Below, piece by piece: positions 47,156 to 55,844 of a DNA stretch of 64,000 nt. Location of the stretch: the NCBI GenBank assembly GCA_026646885.1, contig JAPKHK010000007.1, positions 62,001 to 126,000 of the forward strand. The letters run 5' to 3'. Within the stretch, counting starts at the first letter, position 1; the number at the start of each line of letters is the position of its first letter. The stretch comes from Casimicrobiaceae bacterium (GTDB taxonomy: Bacteria; Pseudomonadota; Gammaproteobacteria; Burkholderiales; Casimicrobiaceae). A program made the position numbers and the translations under genes. A model generated the notes under the pieces. It had not been told where the DNA came from. It was given only the letters and a program-made list of their open reading frames with translations, and searched no databases.

Positions 47156-50100
47156 TCTGGCCGGAACTCGTCGGTTCCTTCACGGCGGCGCCTCGGATTG
47201 CCACCGTGTACGCGTTCTCCAACTGACGCACTGCGCCCACAACGTCGGTGAACACGGAGTGTTGCAGCCCGGCGCGGATCCGCATCCGCACTTCTTCGCG
47301 AAAACCGCTCTCCTGCGCCAGACGACAGGTGAGCTCGACATACTCCGGGCCCGTCTGCGCGATGGTCGCGGTCACGCCCAGATGCGTCAAAATGCTGGCA
47401 CCCACGCGCTCGCCGTGTCTGCGCCCGCACAAAGTCACCACCGGCACGCCCATGTCGAGCGCCTCGATGGTACCGTTGGCACCGCCAAAGGGCATGGGAT
47501 CAAGCACCAGGTCGACGACGTGATAGCGCGCTTGGTTCTCGCTTTCGTCGCGCCCCTGCGGCACGAAGACCACCCTCTTGCTTTCGATGCCGGCCGCTTG
47601 CAAGACCCGCAGGTAGGCCTCGCGCTGCCCCGGATCGACCGGGGAAAGCGCGATCACCGCTTGCGGCAGGCGCTCGAGAATTTCTCGCCACAGCTTGAGA
47701 CAGCGCCTGCTCAGTTTCAGCAGCGTGACAAACGCGCCCAAGACGAAGGCGTCGGGGGAGATTCCCAGCCGCTCGCGATCATAGCCATGTTCCACCGCTG
47801 GCGCGATATGCCGATACGGATAAATGCACGCCGCCAAGGCGAGAAAAGGCTCGACTTGATATTCCTGCATCTCCGGCAAGTCGGCGACCTGGTCGGTGAG
47901 CTTGAAATCAATGGCGGGCAGCCCCAGACACCCGGCGCTGGCGATGCTGGTCACTTGGGCGCGTGCGGGTTTGGCGGCCAGCAGCGCGGGGCGTGCACCT
48001 CGGGTATGGGTAGAGCAGTCGATCAAGAGATCGAGATCGGCGCCCGCCAAGCGCTCGAGCGCCGCTTCATCGGCTAGGCGCGAGATATCCTCGAAATGCT
48101 CCGCCGCATCGGCAATGCGCTCGCCCCACGCCCCTTCAGCCGGGCGGGTAGCGAAAAGAAAAATCTCGAATCTGTCGCGGTCGTGATGGGCGAGCCACTG
48201 GTAAATCATTTTGCCCATCACATGATCGCGCACATCGCCCGACAAATATCCGATGCGCCAACGCCCAGGCTGGCGCTCACCGCGCGACGGGCGAGGCGCG
48301 CCGTAGATTCTGGGTGCCGCTTGCGCATAGGTACGATAGAAGCGCCCCATGTCGGCGGGATCGAAATCGAAAAACAACAACAGGTAGAGGAGTTCCTCGA
48401 GGCCATCGACCAGTTCGGTCGCATTGCGCGGCTGGAAGCGCTGTTTCTGCAAGCCGTTGAGATAAAAGTCGAGACGGTTCCAATCACCCATGAATTGACA
48501 GGCTTCAAGCGCATAACCGGCCAGCGCGAAAGAACCCGGGCAGCGTTGCTCGAAGCGCTGGAAATTGGCGAGCCAGGCCGGGTAGTTGCCCGCGGCGAAC
48601 AGTACTTCTCCGAGATTCTTGTAGGCCTGCGCCTCGTCGGGCTTCAAGCGAATCGCCTGTTCGTAACAACCCGCGGCGCGTACCGGCTCGCGGCGCTGTT
48701 GATGCAAAGCGCCAAGGTTGTAGAAGGCTTCGGGCGCCCCCGGATCGAGCAGCGCAGCCTTCTGCAGGGCATCGAGCGCTGTTTCCTCGTCACCGCTGGC
48801 CTGCGCCGCCAAGCCGAGGTTGAGCCAAGTGAGGGCATCTCCGGGGGCCAACCCAACCGCACGCCGCAACGCATTCACCGCTTCGTCGAAGCGCCGCGCC
48901 GCGCGCGCAGCCAGGCCCTGCGCTCGCCAAAGTCGCGATTCATCTTCGGCTTGACGGGCGGTCCGCGCGGCCATGGCCAGCGCCTCCCCGGGGGCACCCA
49001 GATCGGTCAATGCCTGCACGAGCGCCAGCGCCGCATCGAGGTAGCTCGGCGCGGCCCGCAGAGCAGCATCGAAGTCGGTCGCCGCGGCCCGCAAACTGCC
49101 CTGGTCGCGCCGCAGCGCTCCCCGCATGTAGAGTACACGCGGCACCGCCCCTTGTTCGGCGAGAATCGCCGAGTAGCCCCGATCGGCCTCTATGGCGTCT
49201 CCACTCTGATGCCGCTGCATCGCGATTTGCCAAGCCGCCCGCAATTCGTCGGCCGACCATTGGCCCTGCGACCGCACCTCGCTGAGCGCCGCGCTTTGGG
49301 CCTCCAGGCTTGTCGCAACGCCGTCTCCAGTCGGAAACTCGCCATCGATCAAGGCCGCAGCGGCGTGCGCAACATGGCCCCACGAGTGCACCGCCGGCGC
49401 CGGATGATGCGCGAGAACTTCGAGGAAGTGGGCGCCGCACGCCTCGCCGTGAATCAGCAAGAGGTCGCAGTCTTCTTCGCTGAGCCAACGGGCCAAAAGA
49501 GCCGCGGGCAGATGGCCCAAGCGCGCCAACGGAACCGGCGCCGACGTGCTCTCTTCACCCTCGCGCTCGTCCAGTGCATACCCGCGGATACTCAGTCCTC
49601 GGGCAAGGGCGACGGTCAAGAGCCGCTGACAAACGCTTGTCGCCTCCTCGCCCCAGTGGCTACATACCACCCCGACCCGGAAGGCTTCCGTGCCGCTGCG
49701 CTTGGGCCAGCCACTTCCGCCCTGGCGCTGCCAGCGCTGCGCGACTGCCTCGCGATAGCGTCGACCGAGGAGCGCGCACAGTGGTGCGGCGTCAGTTCGC
49801 GCGCTCAAGCGCCGCAGGGCCTCGTTGAGCTCGGCTTCGCGCCAAGCCGGCCAACTCGCGGCCTCCTCGGCCGCGCCTCGCCACGCCTGCGCATCTTCGC
49901 CATCGGCGGGGAGCGTCAACTGAGCGAGAATCTTTCGGGCGGATGCCGGCAAGCGCTCTGACAAGCGCAGGTAGAGTTGCTCGGCCACGGCCGTCTCGCC
50001 GCAGTCGCGCAACGCTTCGTCGAGCTCCAGCCAAGCCGCGGCGGAGATGTCCGCCGCGCTCGCTGCTTGCCGCAAGGCCGCTGTGGCTTCTTCCGCGCGG

Positions 50101-50456
50101 CCGCTCTGACGCGCCAACACTGCGCCCAGCAACAGCGCTTCGACACAGTCCGGTGCTTGGCTCAGCGCCGCCGACACTAGCGTCGCGGCGCCCCTGCCAT
50201 CGCCCCGCTGCATAAGCAAGCGCGCTAGGGCGATCTGCATGCGCGGCAGGGAATGCCAGCGCAGCGCTTCGCGCCACGCCTGGGTGGCTTGGTCGAGATG
50301 CCCCAGCCGCTCCCAGGTTTCCGCCAGCGCGCACTGCGCCTCGACCCCATGGCGATTGATTCGCACCGCTTTGAGCAGCACCAGCAAGGCGTCGGCGGGA
50401 CGGTCCCCGTCAATCTCTGTCCGCGCCTTGTTCAGCAACTCGCGGTAGTCTTTCAC
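47124..50456 (-). CDS. Large TPR-GT41 protein with a second, degenerate GT41-like N-lobe
   Basis: GTG 50456 overlaps the GT2 stop (GTGA) and gives 1110 residues; the frame to 50588 is a shadow. Order: TPR-like helices (about 1-230); a segment of about 255-400 that resembles a GT41 N-lobe without its C-lobe (FRVGVVCSHWGEEATSVCQR, CDLLLIHGEACGAHFLEVLA, HSWGHVAHAAAALIDGEF); a second TPR array (about 410-640); then a complete GT41 region (RIGYLSGDVRDHVMGKMIYQ, DLDLLIDCSTHTRGARPALL, LVLDPMPFGGANGTIEALDM). The first lobe is probably inactive and may bind a partner. Protein O-glycosylation is inferred from the family. Confidence 0.88.
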   Translation of the reverse strand: MKDYRELLNKARTEIDGDRPADALLVLLKAVRINRHGVEAQCALAETWERLGHLDQATQAWREALRWHSLPRMQIALARLLMQRGDGRGAATLVSAALSQAPDCVEALLLGAVLARQSGRAEEATAALRQAASAADISAAAWLELDEALRDCGETAVAEQLYLRLSERLPASARKILAQLTLPADGEDAQAWRGAAEEAASWPAWREAELNEALRRLSARTDAAPLCALLGRRYREAVAQRWQRQGGSGWPKRSGTEAFRVGVVCSHWGEEATSVCQRLLTVALARGLSIRGYALDEREGEESTSAPVPLARLGHLPAALLARWLSEEDCDLLLIHGEACGAHFLEVLAHHPAPAVHSWGHVAHAAAALIDGEFPTGDGVATSLEAQSAALSEVRSQGQWSADELRAAWQIAMQRHQSGDAIEADRGYSAILAEQGAVPRVLYMRGALRRDQGSLRAAATDFDAALRAAPSYLDAALALVQALTDLGAPGEALAMAARTARQAEDESRLWRAQGLAARAARRFDEAVNALRRAVGLAPGDALTWLNLGLAAQASGDEETALDALQKAALLDPGAPEAFYNLGALHQQRREPVRAAGCYEQAIRLKPDEAQAYKNLGEVLFAAGNYPAWLANFQRFEQRCPGSFALAGYALEACQFMGDWNRLDFYLNGLQKQRFQPRNATELVDGLEELLYLLLFFDFDPADMGRFYRTYAQAAPRIYGAPRPSRGERQPGRWRIGYLSGDVRDHVMGKMIYQWLAHHDRDRFEIFLFATRPAEGAWGERIADAAEHFEDISRLADEAALERLAGADLDLLIDCSTHTRGARPALLAAKPARAQVTSIASAGCLGLPAIDFKLTDQVADLPEMQEYQVEPFLALAACIYPYRHIAPAVEHGYDRERLGISPDAFVLGAFVTLLKLSRRCLKLWREILERLPQAVIALSPVDPGQREAYLRVLQAAGIESKRVVFVPQGRDESENQARYHVVDLVLDPMPFGGANGTIEALDMGVPVVTLCGRRHGERVGASILTHLGVTATIAQTGPEYVELTCRLAQESGFREEVRMRIRAGLQHSVFTDVVGAVRQLENAYTVAIRGAAVKEPTSSGQSAEDDRAVAD

Positions 50457-51538
50457 GCTCCGCGGTCCCCAGGCAAAGAACGTTGTCGTTCGCGACGCCT
50501 TGCCGACGGTCCGACGAGACGGGAAAACACTTGCCGGACGAAGCTCCCAGAAATTCGATGCCAGATCTGCTTGCGACTGGGCATGCACGGTTCGGGCGCG
50601 GCGGTTTGTGCGTCACCGCTGCTCGCGGATGGCGCGTTTCCCGGTATTGCACCGAGCGAGGTTGCGAGGCTCAGCGACGTATCGTCCGCACCCTGTGCGT
50701 GACCCTTGAGCGCGGTCAACCGAGACGCCACCGCATCGCGAATTGGCCGCAAAGGATCGGCGTCGATAAATTCCGACACGCGCGCGAGGTACTCCGGGTG
50801 CCGCTCGAGAAGTAGCTGCATATTGCGCCTGCCCAGCTCGTCTTTCTTTCCATCGAACGAGCGCCCACCCAAGTGCAACACCAGGGTGTCTTCACTCAAG
50901 ACGTTGCGGTAGCCCGCCTTCCAAGCACGCATACAGAAGTCGTTTTCTTCACCGTAGCCTAGGCCGAAAGCCAGATCGAAGTTGCCTATTCTCCGCAGAA
51001 GCTCACGTTTGATGTAGAAGCAAAAACCAACACCCGTGGGCAGATCGGGATAGGTCGGCACGGCCGCGCCTTCCATCGCGAGATTCAGCAACTCCGGATC
51101 ATCGAGTTCCGACCAGGGGTTGTCCGCACAAAACCGAGGAAAGGAACAAATCTCCGCATTGTTGGAGAATGGGGTCACGGTGCCTATGCGCGCGTCGGAG
51201 GCCGCGCAACGCCTCAGCTTCGTCAACCAGCGAGACGTCACCACGGTATCCGAGTTAAGCAAAACCACGTCGTTGTCGGACAAAGCCATTCCGCGGTTTG
51301 CCGTGCCCACGAAACCGAGGTTTCTATCGTTCTCCAGCAAAACCCAATGCTGAGGGAGATGGGCCCGCAATTCGGCAAAGTACTGGGCGATCGCGGGATC
51401 GGGCGAGCGATCATCGATCAAGATGAGGCGGTAAGGTGGTTCGGTGCGGGTCCGGACGCTTTCCACGCAACGCCGTACCTCGTTCGCCGCGTTGTAAACC
51501 GGAATTACGATGTCGACCCCGTCACAGGGCGTCTTCAT
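50453..51538 (-). CDS. Glycosyltransferase family 2
   Basis: A 361-residue protein from ATG 51538. The GT-A domain shows VDIVIPVYNAANEVRRCVES, LILIDDRSPD, NLGFVGTANRGMALSDNDVV with the metal-binding variant LLNSDTVV, and GYGEENDFCMRAWKAGYRNV. This is the pattern of rhamnosyl- or related GT2 enzymes. A low-complexity C-terminal tail of about 100 residues, ending in a basic stretch, is unusual. First of three overlapping genes with the two GT41 proteins. Confidence 0.88.
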   Translation of the reverse strand: MKTPCDGVDIVIPVYNAANEVRRCVESVRTRTEPPYRLILIDDRSPDPAIAQYFAELRAHLPQHWVLLENDRNLGFVGTANRGMALSDNDVVLLNSDTVVTSRWLTKLRRCAASDARIGTVTPFSNNAEICSFPRFCADNPWSELDDPELLNLAMEGAAVPTYPDLPTGVGFCFYIKRELLRRIGNFDLAFGLGYGEENDFCMRAWKAGYRNVLSEDTLVLHLGGRSFDGKKDELGRRNMQLLLERHPEYLARVSEFIDADPLRPIRDAVASRLTALKGHAQGADDTSLSLATSLGAIPGNAPSASSGDAQTAAPEPCMPSRKQIWHRISGSFVRQVFSRLVGPSARRRERQRSLPGDRGA

Positions 51539-51986
51539 GGTTTGCGCCGCTCCGTCCCGACATCGACTTGCGAGCAGTTCATCAACATTGCCAGCCCCCG
51601 CGAACACCGAGCCTCCGCGCCACGCGCGCCAAGGGACGACTGGCGACGATTTGTTCCAATGTCGCTATCGGTCATACTCTCGCCGCTGGTCATCGCCAAC
51701 AATGCGAATCGAGTCGCTTCCGCCCAAAGTGCGTTACCATGAATACTCAAGCGAGTGCGCTCCTGCGGGGGATTTCCCCGATCGCATTTCCAGGCGCCGG
51801 AACACGGGCAAAAATTCGGAGCACTCTATCAGGAAGCATTCGTCGATGTGGAGGCTCGGGGAAGGGCATGCGCAAGGCGTGACAAAGGCACGGAAGCAGT
51901 CATAACCCCGATCCCTGGCAAACTACCCAGGGCACCGGCTGCTTAACTCCCAGGCCGTTTGAGCAAATGATGCTATTTTAACGCCT
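51539..51986. other. Intergenic region of 448 bp
   Basis: No supported gene; overlapping open frames on the plus strand lack ribosome-binding sites and family character. A weak minus-strand promoter-like pair (TTGGCG, 17 bp, TATGAC) around 51675-51705 could serve the GT2 gene. A short hairpin CCCTGG/CCAGGG near 51915-51933 has no T-run. Confidence 0.4.
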
Positions 51987-52856
51987 TTAGGGCGCATTGG
52001 ATGGGAAGAAGAGATCCGCATCCGGCCAGCGATGCCAGGCGGCGGAATCCTCCGCGAGCAATCCTTCGAAGAGGCTGGCTGCCTGTTGGGCCAGAGCCTC
52101 TTCACTGCCCGCCGCGAGCGCGGTCTTGATGTCGAGCTGACGTTGCCCGGTTTCGGCGTTCAAGCGAAAAACGAATGGCACCATCGGCAGGCCGAGTTCC
52201 ATCGCCAACGCAAAGAGGCCGCGCGGTAGGCTGGTCTCCCGCCCGCGCACGGTGACCGGAAGCGATTCAGGCGTCTGGCAGCGCGGCACGTCGAGCAAGC
52301 CGACCAACACGCCGCCGCCGGTAAGATGTTCACGGATCCTCGCTTTGGCCCCGCCGAGGTAGATGACCGGCTCGCCGCAGGCGCGCTCCACGGCGCGGTT
52401 GCGCAGATGCGCGTAGCGGCCGCGCCAATCGTCAGGGAGCGGCGAAGCACCGATCGGCGTGGAGAGCATCGCCGGGCGATGGCCGGCGCGGCGCAGGTGG
52501 CGCAGCGACCAGAACCCCGTACCCCAGTGAAAAGTGAAGGCGATGAACGGACCGCGCGCTGGCCAGCGCCCGCGCACTTCGACGCAGGTGTCCAGCCAGG
52601 CGTCACCACGCGTCAGCGAAAAATAGAGATCGGCATGGTCGACCAGTTTGACGAAGCGAAACCGCCTCACCCAGGACTGATCCACCGCAGAGCCCGGCGC
52701 TCTGGCCGCCTGCGCGCGGGCAGCCAGAGTTTCCTCTCGGTAGAGCGCCTCGCAGGCGGCGAGGCGGCGCAGCCAGGCGGCGGCGAGGCGCCAGGGCAAC
52801 AAAGCAGCGCTGCCCGGCGCAACGAAGAGTTCGAGGAGATCTTGTCCGCGACTCAC
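51987..52856 (-). CDS. Lysophospholipid acyltransferase-like protein, paralogue 2
   Basis: GTG 52856 lies just after the preceding stop and gives 289 residues (MSRGQDLLELFVAPG). The segment FIAFTFHWGTGFWSLRHLRR lies where LpxL/HtrB acyltransferases carry the HX4D/E motif. The histidine is present but the acidic residue is not. Other shared segments with the upstream paralogue are RFVKLVDHADLYFSLTRGD, GGAKARIREHLTGGGVLVGLLDVP and LPRGLFALAMELGLPMVPFVF. It sits downstream of Wzm/Wzt, so a role in modifying exported glycan or its carrier is possible. The chemistry is not assured. Confidence 0.75.
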   Translation of the reverse strand: MSRGQDLLELFVAPGSAALLPWRLAAAWLRRLAACEALYREETLAARAQAARAPGSAVDQSWVRRFRFVKLVDHADLYFSLTRGDAWLDTCVEVRGRWPARGPFIAFTFHWGTGFWSLRHLRRAGHRPAMLSTPIGASPLPDDWRGRYAHLRNRAVERACGEPVIYLGGAKARIREHLTGGGVLVGLLDVPRCQTPESLPVTVRGRETSLPRGLFALAMELGLPMVPFVFRLNAETGQRQLDIKTALAAGSEEALAQQAASLFEGLLAEDSAAWHRWPDADLFFPSNAP

Positions 52857-52857
52857 A

Positions 52858-53763
52858 TCAAACCTCTTTCGGCGGTTCGGCGGCAGTTGCCCCCTCAACG
52901 AAGAAATCCTGAACATGCGCCCACATGTGCCACGCGGGCGAGTCAGCGGCGATAAGGCGCTCGAGGATTTGGGCGAAGTGGGCGGCCAGCTCGTTCTCAT
53001 CGTTTCCCGAGATCGGATCGGAAATCCGCAGTTGGCGGGCGCCAGTATCATGATTCAGACCCATGCTGAAGACGACGATGGGCACGCGCAAACGTACCGC
53101 GATTCGGATCACGCCCTTGGGCAGCCATGCGGGTCGCTCAAAAAGGCGCGCCGGAAGACTGCCGCGCGTTTGGGCGAGCGGCACGTCCAGTGCCGCGGTG
53201 ACATTGTGCCCTTGTCGATAGATTCGGCGCATTTGCGCCGGGGCGTTGCCTGTGTAAATGAGCGGGCGGGCGGCCGCGCGGCCTGTCTCCCACGCACGCA
53301 GGCGCGCGTACCAGTAACGCAGGGGCGCCGCACGAAAGGTCTCTCGATCAAAATGAACGGACAGAAACGCGGCGCTGTGCCGGTGATGACTGAGGTGGCG
53401 CAGCCCCCAAAGGCCGGCGCCCCAGTGGAAAAATGCGGCGAGGAAAGGGCCGCGCTCCGGCCACCGCCCCTCTACGGTGACATGACGAGCAAGCCAACGG
53501 TCGGAGCGAAGAATGGACAAATACAAATCGGCGTGATCCACCAGACGGACCAGGCGGTGCGCGTTCTGCCAGGCCTTCTCATCTGCGGAGGGTTCGATGC
53601 TGCGCACGCCGGCAAGGGCCTGCTCGGTCTCCTGGGGGAATACCCACGACATGCGGGCGATTCGCCGAAGAAAACGAAATCCCCATGGCCAGGGCAGGCA
53701 GGCCGCGGTAAACGGAACGAGGAAAAGTTGTAGCGCGTCGCGCAGCGCTTCTTTGCCGGACAC
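52858..53763 (-). CDS. Lysophospholipid acyltransferase-like protein, paralogue 1
   Basis: GTG 53763 gives 301 residues. A hydrophobic N-terminal region (LFLVPFTAACLPWPWGF) may anchor it to the membrane. The core (RLVRLVDHADLYLSILRSDRW, FLAAFFHWGAGLWGLRHLSH, GHNVTAALDVPLAQTRGSLP, LPKGVIRIAVRLRVPIVVFS) parallels the next gene. As in the paralogue, the acidic partner of the HX4D motif is absent. It begins 3 bp after the Wzt-like gene, so all four genes are one transcript. Confidence 0.75.
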   Translation of the reverse strand: MSGKEALRDALQLFLVPFTAACLPWPWGFRFLRRIARMSWVFPQETEQALAGVRSIEPSADEKAWQNAHRLVRLVDHADLYLSILRSDRWLARHVTVEGRWPERGPFLAAFFHWGAGLWGLRHLSHHRHSAAFLSVHFDRETFRAAPLRYWYARLRAWETGRAAARPLIYTGNAPAQMRRIYRQGHNVTAALDVPLAQTRGSLPARLFERPAWLPKGVIRIAVRLRVPIVVFSMGLNHDTGARQLRISDPISGNDENELAAHFAQILERLIAADSPAWHMWAHVQDFFVEGATAAEPPKEV

Positions 53764-53766
53764 GCG

Positions 53767-54963
53767 CTAGCCGTCCAGCCAGGTATGGGGCAGACGGCAC
53801 AGGCCGACCTCCCGACTGTCGCCGCTCACGCGAAGCTCGATCTCCCACGTGTCGAAGAGCCGCAATGCTTCGGGATCCATGGCATGCGCCCGGATTGCAT
53901 AGTTGCCCGGCAGGGCGGGGAGATCATGAAAGCGAATCGCGAAGCGAAAGTGATGGGCATCGATGGGCGCAGGCCGGAAGCCGTCAATGTCGCTCAGCAC
54001 GCCATAGAGCGGTGTACCGTCGGCGCGCACCATGCCGACCACGACCACCGGAACGCGACCATCATCCGAGTAAGCGATACCGCTGACGCGGAAGCTGCCA
54101 CCGTGCGGAACCGTCTCTAGCGCCCGCCCGAGATCATCCTCCAGACGCAGCTCGACAATCGCGTAGGCGCCTTGGGGGGGGCGTTCCTGGGCACGAAGCG
54201 CACGTGCCGCCGCCTTCGCCGCGGCTTCCTTCTGTTCGTGATAGGCAAGGTAGGCCTGAGTGACCTCGGTGGCATTGCCGATTTGGCGGCTTTCGCCGTG
54301 GTGCAGCCAAATCGCTCGCTGGCAGAGCTTTTGGATGTGGTACATGGAATGCGAGCAGAGCAGCAAGGTGCCGCCATTACCGAGGAAATTCTCGATCCAC
54401 CGGATGCACTTTTTCTGGAAGGATTCGTCGCCCACCGCCAGAACCTCGTCGGTGATCAAGAGCTCCGGCTCCAGCGCGGTTGCAACGGCGAAACCCAGAC
54501 GGACCACCATGCCCGAGGAATAGTGCTTGATCGGCTGGTCGATATGCTCGCCGATGTCGGCGAAAGCGATGATTTCATCACGTTTGGCGCGTATCTGCGC
54601 CGCGGAGAGCCCCAGTAGCGCGGCTGCCAGGTCGATGTTCTCCAAGCCGGTGTATTCGGGGTGAAAACCGCTGCCGAGCTCCAGCAGGGCGGAAACGCGC
54701 CCCTGAACTTGGCACTGCCCCCGCGAGGGCTTGATCACCCCGGCGATGATCTTCAATAGGGTCGACTTTCCCGCGCCGTTTTCGCCGATCACACCCAGCG
54801 ACTCGCCGCGCCGCAACTCCAAACTGACGCCATCCAGCGCGCGATAATGATCCTTCACTCCGGTACCCCGTAGCAGGGCGAGAAAGTTGCGCAGCTGGCT
54901 GCCGGAGTCATTGAGCCGCGGATAATCCTTCCCGATGTCCCGGAGCGTAAGCAGATTGGCCAT
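53767..54963 (-). CDS. wzt: ABC transporter ATP-binding protein for polysaccharide export (Wzt-like)
   Basis: A 398-residue ATPase. Walker A is GENGAGKST, the signature is HYSSGMVVRLGFAVATA and Walker B is LLITDEVLAVGDESF, the form seen in O-antigen/teichoic-acid exporters. After about residue 240 a C-terminal Wzt-type beta domain follows (AIVELRLEDDLGRALETVPHG), which in known systems binds the end-modified glycan. It pairs with the permease 22 bp upstream. It probably exports a lipid-linked polysaccharide made in the cytoplasm. Confidence 0.93.
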   Translation of the reverse strand: MANLLTLRDIGKDYPRLNDSGSQLRNFLALLRGTGVKDHYRALDGVSLELRRGESLGVIGENGAGKSTLLKIIAGVIKPSRGQCQVQGRVSALLELGSGFHPEYTGLENIDLAAALLGLSAAQIRAKRDEIIAFADIGEHIDQPIKHYSSGMVVRLGFAVATALEPELLITDEVLAVGDESFQKKCIRWIENFLGNGGTLLLCSHSMYHIQKLCQRAIWLHHGESRQIGNATEVTQAYLAYHEQKEAAAKAAARALRAQERPPQGAYAIVELRLEDDLGRALETVPHGGSFRVSGIAYSDDGRVPVVVVGMVRADGTPLYGVLSDIDGFRPAPIDAHHFRFAIRFHDLPALPGNYAIRAHAMDPEALRLFDTWEIELRVSGDSREVGLCRLPHTWLDG

Positions 54964-54985
54964 GGTTAGCTTGCCAGATAGCGGC

Positions 54986-55822
54986 TCAGACGAAGTCCTC
55001 GAAGTAGGGCGAGAGCCGCCGAAAGAACCACCGACCCAGCAGCAGAATGGCCGCGGCGACCAATAGCGCGACTAAATCGCTGATCTGCGGTGTGGGCAGG
55101 CCCGCTTCCAGGGCATCGCGCAGACGCGTGACGATGTAGCTCATCGGGTTGGCCTCGACCCAAGGACGCAGATCCTTCGGCACCAGGCTCAAGGGGTAGA
55201 GGATGGGCGCGAGAAAAAAGAGGACTTGCATGACCGGGTTGAGGATGTGTTCCGTATCCTTGAGAAACACCTGGAGGCTGGCAAAGAGCAGGGCGAAACC
55301 GCAAGCACCGACGAAAAGGACTGCCCAGAGCCCCGCAGCCAGAGGGGCGCCACTTGCCGTCAGCGGTTGGCCGATGGCCCAAAGAACCAGCATCACGAGA
55401 GTGTAACCTGTGGCGTGCAGGGTGAAGGTGGCGGCGACGCTCGCGTAGACGATCAGTTCATGGGGAAAAGCCACCTTCTTGATCAGTCCGGCGTAGGCTT
55501 GGATGACCACGGTGCCGCGCAGCAGCGCTTCCTGAAAGGCCAGCCAGGGCCACAGCCCAATCGCCACGAAGAGCAGGAAGTGCCTACCGGTGAGTTCGGG
55601 TGGGCGGAAGACGATAGTGAAGATGAAGGTGTACACCCCCAGGAGCAGCAGGGGGTGCAGGAAGGCCCAGAACTTACCGCTCACCGAGCCAATGTAGCGA
55701 GTACGCAGCTCCCGGCGGTAAAAGTTGCCCAGGAGCGCGCGATGACGAAGTAGCGGGTTGGCGGGGCCGTTTGGATCTGCCGAAGAAGGGTGCGAAGGCA
55801 AGGGCCTCTGCTCCAGTAACAC
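54986..55822 (-). CDS. wzm: ABC transporter permease for polysaccharide export (Wzm-like)
   Basis: A 278-residue ABC2-type permease beginning with GTG 55822. Six hydrophobic segments are seen, with the family segments LRTRYIGSVSGKFWAFLHPLLLLGVYTFIF near the start and LFFLAPILYPLSLVP in the middle. It forms the membrane channel with the Wzt-like ATPase. There are 22 bp to the Wzt-like gene and 22 bp from the parvulin gene upstream. Confidence 0.9.
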   Translation of the reverse strand: MLLEQRPLPSHPSSADPNGPANPLLRHRALLGNFYRRELRTRYIGSVSGKFWAFLHPLLLLGVYTFIFTIVFRPPELTGRHFLLFVAIGLWPWLAFQEALLRGTVVIQAYAGLIKKVAFPHELIVYASVAATFTLHATGYTLVMLVLWAIGQPLTASGAPLAAGLWAVLFVGACGFALLFASLQVFLKDTEHILNPVMQVLFFLAPILYPLSLVPKDLRPWVEANPMSYIVTRLRDALEAGLPTPQISDLVALLVAAAILLLGRWFFRRLSPYFEDFV

Positions 55823-55844
55823 CGAGCCGTGAAATGGACTCCGA

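Noticed and set aside
51436..51905. Overlapping plus-strand frames in the gap upstream of GT2
   Set aside because: Arginine/serine-rich, no start signals, frames typical of GC-rich non-coding DNA.
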